64,000 nucleotides of DNA. Origin: Botryosphaeria dothidea. Lineage: Eukaryota > Ascomycota > Dothideomycetes > Botryosphaeriales > Botryosphaeriaceae. This document shows, piece after piece, positions 53,634-64,000 of this stretch. The notes under the pieces are model-generated. The model did no database searches and was not told the DNA's origin. It was given only the letters and a program-made list of their open reading frames with translations. The translations under genes were made by a program, and so were the position numbers. Position 1 is the stretch's first letter. Each line of letters opens with the position of its first letter. The stretch covers positions 868,001 through 932,000 of the forward strand of contig WWBZ02000009.1 in the NCBI GenBank assembly GCA_011503125.2. Direction: 5' to 3'.

Positions 53634-55157
53634 ATGGCGGGTACCCTCGAATGGCCACTGATGATTGCGAGGGCCGCGGAGGAAGCTCCGGCGCACTTTA
53701 CACCCGCCGAAGTACCGCTGGCTGGTAGAGTCGCATCAGTAAGCTAGGCAGTGAAGAAAGCAGTTGACACACTAACGCTTACGTAGATGGTCATGTCTTT
53801 GATAACTCTTTGTGTGCTGTCGGTCTGCATCACGCGGAGAGTGCAGCGCATCAAAGAATGGTTGTCGCTTCCCCTAGCCGCGTTGGTTTAGCCCCTGCCC
53901 GACCTTGAGGATGACTATGCTAACATGAATGTTCTTTGCAGATGGTTGATTATCATCATTTATATCGACAGTTTCCTGTTCGTATTTGTAACGGCACTAT
54001 TCAAGGACATCGGCCTCAACGACAATCCGACGATTTGCGATGGCGCCATTCTGTTGTGCTTGATATGCTACATGACCACGAAGATTGTCATCTATCTCTT
54101 TCTGGTAGAAAAGGCCGTGAGTACTGATGGAACGGCTTCAGGCTGCCACAACAACTTACACGGTGTAGTACATTGTCAGGGGGTGCCATCAATCCAGGCT
54201 CAAAGACAAGCTTTTCTTGTTCAATTGCTTCTTTATGATGCTTCCTTACACGATCGTCGTAATTCTTAATTTTGTCTGGTAGGCGACTTAGACTGCATCC
54301 AACACAACCGAAACTGACCTCACTGTAGGAGAATCTCCTACATAAACAATGGCGGCACCTGCATCATCGGCATGGAGAAGCGGGCCATGTTGCCATTGAT
54401 CATCTTCGATGTTGCTGTCAACGTCTACCTCACTGCCCTCTTCTTGGTTCCCCTGAGACAGCTCTACTCCTACAAGTCCAACTCGAACACGATGCTCCAC
54501 ACCATGGCACTCCGCACCTTCATCGGAAGCTGCGCGACGCTCACCTCCAGCGTCGCAAACCTGACGGTCCTCATGGTCCTCAAAGGCGAGCCCGGCTGGA
54601 TCTGCCTCATGCTGTGCAACGCCGACAGTAAGCCATCCCCCCTCGGTCGAATCACGCGAACGAAGAGACCAGCTGACTCCTCACCCTCAACAGTCCTCTT
54701 CTCCGTCCTCATCCTCCACTGGGTCACCTCCGGCGACCGCACCGGCCAGACCACCGGCCGCAGCTACAGCCGCGAAGGCGCCAACCCCTCCAACCCCGAC
54801 GGCACGCGCGCGCGATCCTCGCATAACCGCAGCCGCGGTGGCAAGAACAGGTCCGACATCGGCACCGAGACCATGCTGTCGCGCCACTACCAGGAGGCCG
54901 CGGCCGCCGGCGGTGACTGGCCGACCAATATCAAGGCCGACATCAACGCGTCGTGCGCGTCTGTGGAGCGCCATAGCGACGAGCATATTGCGATGAATAG
55001 GATTATGGTGACGCATGAGCGGACGATGGTGATAAGGGAGGAGAGGATTGAGAGCGGGGATGATGATGTGAGCGAGACGACGGCAGGGACGCATACGTAT
55101 CAGAGGGAGGGGAGTACGGATGGAATTGTGGATAGGGAACCGGATAGAAGGCATTAG
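53634..55157 (+). CDS. Fungal seven-helix-type integral membrane protein, function unknown
   Basis: Six exons (53634-53738, 53787-53881, 53942-54116, 54169-54278, 54329-54627, 54694-55157) give 415 residues. About seven hydrophobic segments are visible: one in exon 2, two in exon 3, one in exon 4, two in exon 5 and one in exon 6. The conserved block NGGTCIIGMEKRAMLPLII, then 'FDVAVNVYLTALFLVPLRQL', places it in a widespread fungal family of multi-helix proteins that resemble GPCRs in layout but have no assigned function that I know. The cytosolic C-terminal tail (~170 residues) is rich in Ser, Arg and Glu. The exon 2 donor (GC|GTTGGT) is chosen to keep frame and is the weakest junction. Confidence 0.75.
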
Positions 55158-55768
55158 ATGGACACAAGCATTTTAGAAACAGTAGATGGGGAACGCCTTG
55201 GGCAGGGCTGAGAATGGATATGAAGCTTTTATTTGCCAATATTGGAGTTTATCTTGGGGGCGAGATGGCGATTCTTTTCGGCAACACGTACACATACCCG
55301 ACAGGCGTCAGTTGAAGCGCGGAGCCAGTGATGCACATCTTGCTGTGACCGTACTCATGATCTGGTCTTGTCTGGTGCGAATTGTGAAGTATCTTGTGAA
55401 ATACTTCGACTTTTCTTCGTCGTCCTCATTAGAGGGGTAGTCGCGTAATGAGACAGTGGCGGATCACTTGTCGAGGCGGTCAATGCGGAATGCTGCTTTG
55501 GTCATAACCAGATTTCGATAGCAACTATCGCAAGACGATGATTTATACGAAAAGTACAGTGCTTCTCAGGCTCGGCTTACGTGAGCCGGGCAACAAAGTG
55601 ACTATGACTGTAGAGAGTGGAAGCATTTGTCTAGACGCAAGAGTCTTGCAAGAGTAATTACAGTTATATTCGGATGAATGCTTCCACCCCCATGGAGGTG
55701 CGGGGAAAAAAAAAATACTCCCTTGCAACACTAGTCCGCATAAAACCAATCTGGAAAGCACTTTGTAC
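55158..55768. other. Intergenic region
   Basis: About 600 bp without coding features, between the membrane-protein gene and the 3' end of the split HET gene. Confidence 0.45.
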
Positions 55769-56124
55769 TTAAATGATGGAAAACTCCCGTATCGGCCAGC
55801 GAGCCGTTGATATTTTGTTCAGGTCAAAAGCTCCTACACGAAGGAACCGCGTACCATGCTCTGATTCCGCAGGATATAGAACAAGCCCGTCGGTACCTGA
55901 TGTGATAAAAAGATGCAGTAAGCTTTCCGGATCACCTTCATGTCCCAAACGAGGATCCCAATCCAGGTAATATCTGATCGTACCATTTGGCCAAGATACC
56001 TCCCACTTTTTTCCGTATCCCAACATCTGATCTGATTTTGGAACCGCAATTCCATCGGAAGGCCTGCGCGGGGTCCGAATAAGTTTACCTCGAAAGGTGA
56101 TTGATGAACCGGGTTTTGTCCTCA
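55769..56124 (-). pseudogene. C-terminal piece of HET gene split by a retrotransposon
   Basis: The minus-strand frame reads TKPGSSITFRGK to a stop at 55769, including 'GTRFLRVGAFDLNK', a normal HET-protein C-terminal segment. It is the continuation of the HET frame on the other side of the Copia element. Removing the element and one copy of its CCTCA duplication joins the two halves in frame. Confidence 0.85.
56120..56124. repeat. Left target-site duplication (CCTCA)
   Basis: CCTCA immediately precedes the TGTCAG start of the left LTR and matches the five bases after the right LTR. Confidence 0.9.
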
Positions 56125-56364
56125 TGTCAGACTTTCTTGCCTTACTACCTCAGGCATCCCAGTTATCTCGAATATTCCATCCTTTATATAACAACACTCT
56201 TTGATGCCCAACCCCGCATCGGTACTCTCTCTCGGATCTTTAGTATCCTCGGTTATGTAGTTATCACCTATGTATATAAGCAAGCCTACTAACCTCCCCT
56301 TTAGGAGACAGGCAGAATCTACTCTCTTTTCTAACCTCACAACTCTTCACTCTTAAATCCAACA
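56125..56364 (+). repeat. Left LTR of Copia element
   Basis: 240 bp, starting TGTCAGAC and ending CCAACA. By eye it differs from the right LTR at six positions, all C/T or G/A in CpA/TpG context. In five of the six the left copy carries the T or A. Confidence 0.92.
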
Positions 56365-57362
56365 GTTATAAGCCCGGGGGACGCTACGGCTAGACGCCAA
56401 GACTACCCCACTTCTTAGCTCTTTGCTAATCAACTCTCCTACTCAACTAAGTACTCTTTACTGACACGCAACTGCTGTTATCTACGGCTTCTACCCGGTT
56501 ACAGGCTACGGCGACTAAACCAACAACTTAACACGGAGCCATACTAGCTACCACCTCTACTCGAATCTAACTAGACTAATAATAACTTATAGACAATATA
56601 GGAGACTCTACCAAATCCCACATACTTACTAAGTCTTCGGACTAGAATTACTAGTTATTCCTGGTAAAAGGAAGAGCCTAGAACACTAACATCTAGAGCC
56701 TCGTTGATCCTTTACTAACAACCAAACCTTAGGGCACAACTAAACCTAAGAAACTAATAATTTAAGGCATAGTTACTGCTAATAAAAAGCTTACTTATAA
56801 CTATAAGATAAGTAACTACCGCGTAGACTACGTACTCTACGAAAAATAACAAAAGGCACTTGCTAATCTTGCAACCTATATCTAGGACTCAATCGCTATA
56901 AATCTACTCCCGTACATTAGTAATACGGATTCGGATAATTATCCTTAGACCTATCTAACAACGCTTAAAGCTAAACTTGCACTAACCAACGAAGCTACAG
57001 ATCTAGAACTCGAATAGTAGTACAATCAGCTTAAGCGAGGTCCATTTAACTAGAATATTAAGAAATGGCTTCAATCTTGGGAAGAGGTCTACACCAAAGC
57101 CAAGTAACGCGACTTGCCACAAGTCAAAGACGACCGACCAGTTAGAGACTTTCTCCTCTCTCTTCGAGGAATCGATTCCACCTACTCTTAGATAGAATTA
57201 CACCTTCTACGAGGCCAAGAAACTAAGCTAACCCTTTATAAAGCTGTTGAAGACTATAGGCAACATCTACGAATCGAGAATCTCGAGAAACTATCCAAAT
57301 CCTCGAAGCACTTAGCCTTCCCGGCCACTTTCAAGGGCAAGGAACAGGAAAATAACGAAAAG

Positions 57363-57415
57363 CCACCTTGTATCTGTGGACTAAATCACTGGTATAAGGA
57401 CTGTTTCTACCTAAA
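57363..57415 (+). other. Zinc-knuckle region of Copia gag
   Basis: The frame reads CICGLNHWYKDCFYL, a Cys/His knuckle of the kind at the end of Copia gag. Confidence 0.6.
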
Positions 57416-57659
57416 CGAGGATATACGGCCTAAGCACTGGAATCCAAATAAGGCTGCTTAAACACGTGTCAACGAGAAACTCAAGGATCCAAAAATCAAG
57501 GCACGAATCGACTATGCACTAAATCGAGAAAAGGAAAGATAACTCAGTTCTCTATCCACTACAAATACGACTGCAACTCCAACACCCAACGTTCAAAGCA
57601 AATCCCCTTTAATCGAGGTCGCCTCATTCTCTATCATTAGCCACTCTACAAGGAGAGCT

Positions 57660-58045
57660 AATACTTCTCTTTAGTTATCCTGGATTCTCGACTCTGGAAT
57701 AGATCATCATATCTGCAACCGATCCATGCAGGATAGATTCAAACAAACCAGAGCTGCTGAACCAGACGAATACCTCACCTATAGAGAAACAACTATACCA
57801 ATCACTACCTATAGGACAGTCACTATTAACATTAAGACACCATCTAGTAAAGGCCATATCACTCTCCAAGATATTGCAATATCTCCATCTTTCATGGCCA
57901 ATCTTATATCGCTTAATAAAGCTCTTAAAGCAGGAATCGACTGGAACCCAAGGACTAGAACTCTCAGCAAGAACAATCAGACGCTCTGCTTCACTGAACA
58001 ACACAACGAACACTTCTACCTTAAACGAAATGCAGCACCTCTTTA
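57660..58045 (+). other. Copia protease region
   Basis: The frame contains WILDSGIDHHICN, the aspartic protease DSG motif with its usual context, and is nearly free of stops up to 58045. Confidence 0.75.
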
Positions 58046-58099
58046 AGCTCATTATTCGACACTTCTCGTAACTCAACTAACTACTTTCGCAACCAAAGC

Positions 58100-58950
58100 C
58101 GTACACATTACTAACTGGCACCGCATCCTTAGCCACGCTAGCTAGGAAACTCTTTAATATCTCGAAGAATCCACCGAAGGAACACAAATCACTCCATTAC
58201 CATCTGAACAACCACTCTAGCACTACGAAACCTATGCTCTATTAAAGGCTCATAGAATCGTCTCTCGATCTTCAGATAAAGAAGAAGAACCAACTAAGCC
58301 TTTCTCACGCGTTATATTCGATCTTCTCTAGCTTACACCAGCTTATAACGGAGATAAATAGATAGCTCATCTTGCTTGCTCATTATCAAACTTCATCCTC
58401 CCATTCACATACCGGCATAAATCAGACACTTCTAAACTAGCCATCTATAGACTCAAAATTATCAATATTCGCTACCAAGGCAAGGTTATCTTCTTTAGAA
58501 CTAATAGAGAAACTACACTCGGAAATACCTTTCTCTCCTATCTCATAGATCATAGAATTACCCTTAAAACCTCAGCTCCTACAACACCCGAGCAAAACGG
58601 ATACTCTAAACGCTTAGGGGGTGTACTTCTTATTAGAGCACGAGCTATGCGAATTAGCGCGAACCTTCTAGAAAGACTATAGCCTAAAACTATCCGAGCC
58701 GCCGCCTATATCTATAATAGGACTCTACTCAAGAAACTCGGCTGGATTACACCTTTTAAAAGAGTCACTGGCAATAGACCAAATCTCTCGCATCTTAAAG
58801 CCTACGGATGCAAAGCCTACTCTCTACGCAAAGATCTTCTACGCACTTATAAGCTTGCTAAACGAGCATTCATCGGATATCTTGTTAGGTACGACTCGAC
58901 CAACATCTTCCGCATCTGGATTCCAAGCTAGGATAAGGTAATACGGAGTA
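58100..58950 (+). other. Copia integrase region
   Basis: Broken frames carry integrase-like segments, including a stretch resembling 'TPEQNGYSKRLGGV' near 58590 and 'LKAYGCKAYSLRK' near 58796, in the order expected after protease. Stops interrupt it. Confidence 0.55.
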
Positions 58951-59689
58951 GAGACGTTACTTTTGACGAAAATAGCTTCTTCGATCTATTAGAGACTGAT
59001 ATCGGTAAAACCCTTGGAAAGGAGATAATTGAGACTCTCAATACTCCTACTCTGCCATTAATCTATGGTCTTATACCTTAGGAAGAACCTAAATTATCTA
59101 CTCTCAATCAGATAATAAACCAATCTTAAGCCGAGAAAGACCTATTAACTCAAACGTTACCTACACCTTCAGAATTAGTAGAACCTAAAGTAGGACCTCT
59201 CGAATCAGAAGAAGAAGAATAAGAACAAGAACAAGAATAAGAACAAGAGCAAGAGCAAACTAAACAACGACTTGGACCTCTACTCCCTGCTTAATATAAC
59301 ACTCTACCGCAACTAGGCGCTGCTCCCGGCAATAGAGCACCACGAGGAGCAGATATCTCAGCCACATTTACTAAAGAAACTATCATTCCAGAAAACAGCT
59401 CACGGAGTTCTCGGAATCAAAATCCAAACTATAGTAATGACCCTTTCAAAAAGCCTCGAAAACCACGAAAAGAAGCATATACTGCAACACTTGCTCAAGC
59501 TCAAGAACAACCAAAATTGACTTTCTATAACGCGTTCTCAGCTGCAATCAACACTCTAAAACCTAAGTCTAAAGTTCATCGAGATAATCTTCCACCAGAG
59601 CCAAAGAACTTCGAGGAACTCCTTAATTATCCATTTAAGGACGATTTTTTAGCCTCACTCCTTAAGGAAATTAAGAAACTTAAGCAAAT

Positions 59690-60420
59690 TTAGACCTGGA
59701 TAGAAGTCCCTGTTACACAAGTACACAAGGCAAAGAAACGGATTATTCCACTTACCTAGGTATTTAAGTATAAGTTTAACGAAGAAGGATACCTTATTAA
59801 GTTTAAAGCTCGACTCTATATTAGAGGAGACCTTTAATTAACTACTTAGGATACCTACGCTACCACGCTTACTATACGAATCTTTAGAGGACTTATAGTA
59901 ATTATAACTACTTTCGACCTTAAATTAAGGCAGTACGACGTTATTAATGCATATCTACACGTCCTAATTAATAAGGAAATATACTATAAACTACCACTAG
60001 GCATAAACATCAAGGACGGACTCGTTCTCCTACTCCTACGAGTACTATATAGACTTAAATAATCACTAGCTCTCTAGTAAAAGCACTTATTAAAAACACT
60101 TTAAAATCTCGGCCTTACTAAAGTGCTAGAAGCTCCTTACCTATTTATAAACGAATATATAGTCCTATTCTTCTTCGTGGATAATATCGTTATTATCTAC
60201 TATAGGGATCATACTACCTATATCGACGAATTCTAATATAAGCTCTTTAAAATCTATAAAATGCGATACCTCGGCGAAATCTAATGGTTCCTAGTAATTA
60301 GGATTATTCGAAATAGGGACGAGCGTAAACTCTGGCTATACCAAGACTCCTATATCGCCAAACTTACCGCGAAATTTAACGTTAAAGAGAACTCGAAGCG
60401 CTTAGTTCCTCTCCCTCCTA
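59690..60420 (+). other. Copia reverse transcriptase region, catalytic motif mutated
   Basis: Reading through stops shows 'FDLKLRQYDVINAYLH' near 59910 and FFVDNIVIIY near 60170-60205. The latter is the YVDD box with the second Asp changed to Asn, a G-to-A change in TpG context, typical of RIP. Confidence 0.7.
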
Positions 60421-60659
60421 ATGAACCTATTACTTAGAATCCCGATAAAGCTACGGATTAAGATATATATGCTTTTCAGTAGAAAGTCGGATTAATTAAC
60501 TATGCTGCAGTCTACACTAGACCAGATATTACACACGCAGCATTACGACTCTCTAAATACCTACAGAATCCTTTAGCTTAGCACCTTTATCTAGCTTAAC
60601 GAGTTCTTAAATATCTATTATACACTCGAAGCTACGCTCTTACTTTCTTAGGCTTTACT

Positions 60660-61130
60660 CAGTCTACTAAGGATCTATTTATTACTTCTAGCGACGCCTC
60701 CTTTACTTCGGATATCGATATAAGAAAAAGTATTTAAGGCTTTCTCTTCCGACTCTTTAGAGGAGCTATCGACTAGAAAGTAGCTAAATAACGCACTATT
60801 ACGACCAGCAGCACCGAAGCGGAATTACTCGCTCTCTTAACTATAGCTAAGGAAACTATATAGTAGGAAAACCTCTTCAAAGCAATCGACTTCTCGACTA
60901 GACATTATATAAAGATCTAGTGTGATAACACTTAAATAATCCGCCTGCTTAATAAAGAGACCTATAAGCTTATTACGAAACTTCGTCACGTCCAAATCTA
61001 TAGCTACTAGCTACGCCAGGAAGTATAATAAGGTAATATCTTAATCTCCTAGACCCCTACTATAGAAATAATTATAGATAGACTTACGAAACCTCTTAAT
61101 AAATAGAAATATTAATACTTTCTTTAATAG
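60660..61130 (+). other. Copia RNase H region
   Basis: A segment resembling SSDASF near 60690 and a later Glu-rich stretch follow the reverse transcriptase, as expected for Copia. The sequence is heavily TA-rich. Confidence 0.5.
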
Positions 61131-61252
61131 ATTAGACTCGAAGACATTACTACCAAATTGCAAGACAACTAACTACTCTACTTAATTTCTCACACTTAAT
61201 ACTGCTTTTACTATCACGACCCTCCTAATACGTACACGTCGTAAAGGGGGTG

Positions 61253-61492
61253 TGTTAGACTTTCTTGCCTTACTACCTCAGGCATCCCAGTTATCTCGAA
61301 TATTCCATCCTTTATATAACAACACTCTTTGATGCCCAACCCCGCATCGGCACTCTCTCTCGGATCTTTAGTATCCTCGGTTATGTAGTTATCACCTATG
61401 TATATAAGCAAGCCTACCAACCTCCCCTTCAGGAGACAGGCAGAATCTACTCTCTTTTCTGACCTCACAACTCTTCACTCTCAAATCCAACA
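61253..61492 (+). repeat. Right LTR of Copia element
   Basis: 240 bp, starting TGTTAGAC and ending CCAACA, preceded by the polypurine tract AAAGGGGG. Confidence 0.92.
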
Positions 61493-61497
61493 CCTCA
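61493..61497. repeat. Right target-site duplication (CCTCA)
   Basis: CCTCA directly follows the right LTR and matches the left flank. Confidence 0.9.
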
Positions 61498-63108
61498 TCA
61501 TTACATCCGATTTCATCGGCATCATGTTGTAGTGTACTACCTCGAACTCTTCGTCCAATCCCGAATTTCCGCTTGGAAGCAGAGAGAGACACCCTTGATC
61601 TCTCGATGCCCAGCTCCAAGATGGCGTGCAATAGTTTTCGGTGTCCTTGAGAGTGTTTATCATTCTTCTGAACGAAATCTTTGGATCAACGGGCACCCAT
61701 CTCAAGTCCATGTGAAAGTCTTTATGCAGCAAAAGCCCCGCAAGATATATCGGGGATTGCTTGGCTTTCTCCGCGACTATCTGGAGTGATCTTGCCATAC
61801 CCGATACAGCACTCAGCTTATCATGAGCGTGTGTAAATCTTCGGCCAGAGTACTCCATCATCCAATATATCCAGTCTTCAACAATTGAGGATTCGAAAAT
61901 ATCAGAGGGTTTCTCGGCTCCGCGGCATTTCGTCTCGGGTCCGTGGCATCCGTTCTCGGACGTGTAATACCCATGGCATCTCAGGTGAATCATTTCGGCC
62001 CCGAATATAAGTAGCCTTTGTGCGATGTACTGCTCTTGCCACACCCAACCCCTTGTATTCCATATTGAAGCGTCTTGCTCCGCTATCCATGGCTTCTCAA
62101 CCGAGAGAGATATCGAATATCTTCCCGAAACTTTGGGGTTGACCGAAGATCGAAAGGCCAATTCTAATGAATTATCCCTTCTCCGCCGAAGGAAGGTTTC
62201 GTCGCAACTAGAACTCGATGCCGCACCGAAAGTGATTGTCGAATGATGGAAGATGTCGGACATCCTTACTGACTCTCGTTCCCACTCTGAGTCGTCATCT
62301 TGGAGGATGCACAGTGCATCGATCCAGAGATATTGGATTCCGAGCGCTCGAGCAACGAATATGGCATCCTTGAACGCCTGTGGTAAATTTTCGACCGGAA
62401 TACCTTTCTTGTGCTCCGCCACCGTTGGACTAAGGCAATGTTGCCCTTGGAAACTGGCCCTTCTGGATCTGGGAGATTTCCTTTGATCCGAAGCCAATCG
62501 CGACATCCACCTGCCCCAGGCCGATGTCAAAATTTGAAATCTTCGGAGAATCCAAGTACTCACCTTCATGAGCACCGATTCGAAATTTGAATTCATTGAA
62601 CGGCTGATATGAGTGGGGCATACCCGGATGGCTGACTGTGACGAGCAGTTCGCTAAGCGAGAAGTCCATGTCGTTTTTCACATTCCCGTTGCGGTTTCCA
62701 GACCACTGGTATTCAATTGTGACTTCCATCCTCGAGGTGGACGATGTCCACCATAGGAAGTTACCGTAACGGTGGAGCAATACACTCTTGAGCGCAGCAC
62801 AGAACCTGCATCCCTTCTCCGCAGGGCTGGAAAGCTCTGGTAGATCTGGGCTTGTGATAATTCGGCTGTAAACATTACCCCCTACCCACAGAAAATCGTA
62901 GGGTATTTCTTTTTTCACTTCTGGAAAAGAAAGGGTGCTCCCATCAAAACCAGGAGATGTCCTGGAGACACCGCCGGCATGGGAATCATCGAGAATCAAA
63001 CCGTGAGAGCATAGCTCACAGAGACCGGTGGTGCTTTCTTCCCGACAGATTTTGCGCGGAATAATCCTTCAAAGCAACCACCTGGTTGGGATTCTCGGAC
63101 ATGTCCAT
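61493..63108 (-). pseudogene. N-terminal and core part of HET gene split by Copia insertion
   Basis: The minus-strand gene likely began at the ATG near 63102-63108 (MSENPNQVV), with a frame change before 'KICREESTTGLCELCSHG'. The N-terminal exon has GCRFCAALKSVLL. The HET core is partly present: 'GIPVENLPQAFKDAI', 'GIQYLWIDALCILQDD' and 'TRGWVWQEQYIAQRLL', then 'TPSWSWASRDQGC'. The usual block with the Leu-Ser-His/Tyr-Cys-Trp-Gly motif is missing. At about 62430-62450 'GQFPRATLP' in one frame meets 'CLSPTVAEHKKG' in another, so 50-100 residues seem deleted. The Copia element then cuts off the C-terminus. The gene was probably dead or dying before the insertion, or the deletion came later. Confidence 0.75.
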
Positions 63109-63553
63109 TCTCTTCCGCAGATTGAAGTATGCGACTCCAGATCTCCCCATGCAATCCACTGCAGAATTGATTCAATTGACGGATGGTCTGGGTAAATGCG
63201 GTGTGGAAGTCAACTTCTGGGTTTTCTCAAAGGAATAGATAAAGCATGGTCATGTTGAACGGACATTGTAAGGGAACTTGGAGAGATCAAAACAGATCAA
63301 ATCATTCGAGATCAGATTGTTCTTTTCACAGATGGCGATTAAGCTGCGGGGCTGACACGTCACGATGGACCAGTCTTTCTAGCCCTGATCTAACCGAAAC
63401 TGTCAGCGAGTTGAGAACATGGAACTCTCAGAACAGATTCCTCAATCTGTAATATGTCGTAAGAATTTCATACAAGATCTTGCATAATATATACATGAAA
63501 TATCCACAATCTCAGCGTAACCGCCATCCCACATTGATTCCGTAGCGATACGC
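63109..63553. other. Intergenic region
   Basis: About 440 bp between the split HET gene and the carboxylesterase gene. No coding features were seen. Confidence 0.45.
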
Positions 63554-64000
63554 TTAGTACCACAGAGCCTTGTTCCAGTGCAGGCACTTGTCATTGGCGA
63601 GGTCGTCCTCCTCAAGGTAGAAGGTGCTGTTGAAGACGAGCGTGTTGGTGTCGTTGCCGTACTTGGGCCAGAACAGCTTGTCGTCGGCCCACTCGGTGTT
63701 GGGGTTGCCGGTCAGCACGAACGACAGCAGGTACTTCTGCATGGCCACGGCGACGGTCGCGTTGACGGAAGAGGAGCCGCCCATGCCGCTGGGGGCGCCG
63801 GAGGAAGTGGAGTTCGAGGAGGTGGTGGTGTTCGAGGAGGTGGTGGTGGAGCTGGAGTCGGAGGACGACAGGCTGTAGGTGCTGTACCAGTAGTAGCTCT
63901 GGTCGGTGCCGTGCGTGGCCTGGTCCAGCGCGACCATGGCGTTCCAGGTGTTGTTCTTGAGGTACTGGGTCAGGGCGAGGTTCTTGCAGGTCAGGTCGAA
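63554..64000 (-). CDS. Type-B carboxylesterase/lipase, C-terminal part (5' truncated by window edge)
   Basis: The minus-strand frame is open from base 64000 to a stop at 63554, 148 codons, so the gene continues to the right. The visible part is the C-terminus of a secreted type-B carboxylesterase: CKNLALTQYLKNNTWNAMVA, 'HGTDQSYYWYSTY', 'AMQKYLLSFVLTGNPNTEW' and 'LFWPKYGNDTNTLVFN'. A Ser/Thr/Asn run of about 25 residues (63790-63870) lies between two conserved blocks, a place where relatives often have a short loop. The catalytic Ser, Glu and His lie mostly outside the window. The enzyme would hydrolyse carboxylic esters extracellularly. Confidence 0.85.
   Translation of the reverse strand, partial: FDLTCKNLALTQYLKNNTWNAMVALDQATHGTDQSYYWYSTYSLSSSDSSSTTTSSNTTTSSNSTSSGAPSGMGGSSSVNATVAVAMQKYLLSFVLTGNPNTEWADDKLFWPKYGNDTNTLVFNSTFYLEEDDLANDKCLHWNKALWY

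Larger units (their letters stand above)
56125..61492 (+). mobile_element. Ty1/Copia-type LTR retrotransposon, RIP-mutated
   Basis: A complete element of 5368 bp with two 240 bp LTRs (5'-TG...CA-3'), a 5-bp target duplication (CCTCA) and a polypurine tract (AAAGGGGG) just before the right LTR. Reading the plus strand through stops, the order is zinc-knuckle region (about 57363-57415), protease, integrase, reverse transcriptase, RNase H, which is the Copia order. The interior is full of TAG and TAA and is TA-rich, as expected from RIP. It is almost certainly unable to move by itself. It is inserted in a HET gene. Confidence 0.93.

Overview
The window comes from a filamentous ascomycete (Pezizomycotina). 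Genes carry short 45-75 bp GT-AG introns. The content is typical of that group: Zn2Cys6 regulators, HET-domain genes, NLR-type ankyrin repeats, DHA1-type MFS transporters and secreted carbohydrate enzymes. Repeat-induced point mutation (RIP) is visible in a Copia retrotransposon. I cannot place the genus. Exon boundaries were built by hand from splice signals and reading-frame continuity, so each is a model and not a transcript.

Left third (1-24 kb): a partial DUF3431 membrane protein; a Zn2Cys6 regulator; a sugar-transporter relic; an ankyrin-repeat protein; a secreted GH5 hydrolase; a broken HET gene; the mismatch-repair gene MSH6. Then comes the most coherent accessory block: a haem aldoxime dehydratase and a nitrilase transcribed divergently, followed by a Zn2Cys6 regulator. 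Together these could convert aldoximes through nitriles to carboxylic acids. The shared promoter carries three copies of a CGG-type 7-mer.

Middle (24-46.7 kb): housekeeping genes (tautomerase-like protein, NOP7/pescadillo, GPI-transamidase subunit GAB1/PIG-U, a small nuclear-type protein, mitochondrial tyrosyl-tRNA synthetase) alternate with decayed accessory genes. An MFS transporter with an in-frame TAG faces a Zn2Cys6 gene with an internal deletion. An F-box-like pseudogene and a C2H2 zinc-finger gene with a one-base frameshift follow. An aquaporin and a raffinose-synthase/alpha-galactosidase-like enzyme look intact.

Right third (46.7-64 kb): a ferric-reductase relic, an MFS transporter whose first intron is 601 bp and holds debris of another MFS gene, about 3 kb with no gene I can support, and a seven-helix-type membrane protein. 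Next is a HET gene split by a complete 5.37 kb Copia element. The element has 240 bp LTRs, a CCTCA target-site duplication, and LTR differences that are all CpA-to-TpA transitions. The window ends inside a type-B carboxylesterase.

Overall, conserved genes are intact, while self-recognition, transport and regulatory genes are repeatedly broken. Several breaks are TAG codons one CpA-to-TpA step from CAG, which suggests that RIP-like mutation has affected single-copy accessory genes as well as the transposon.
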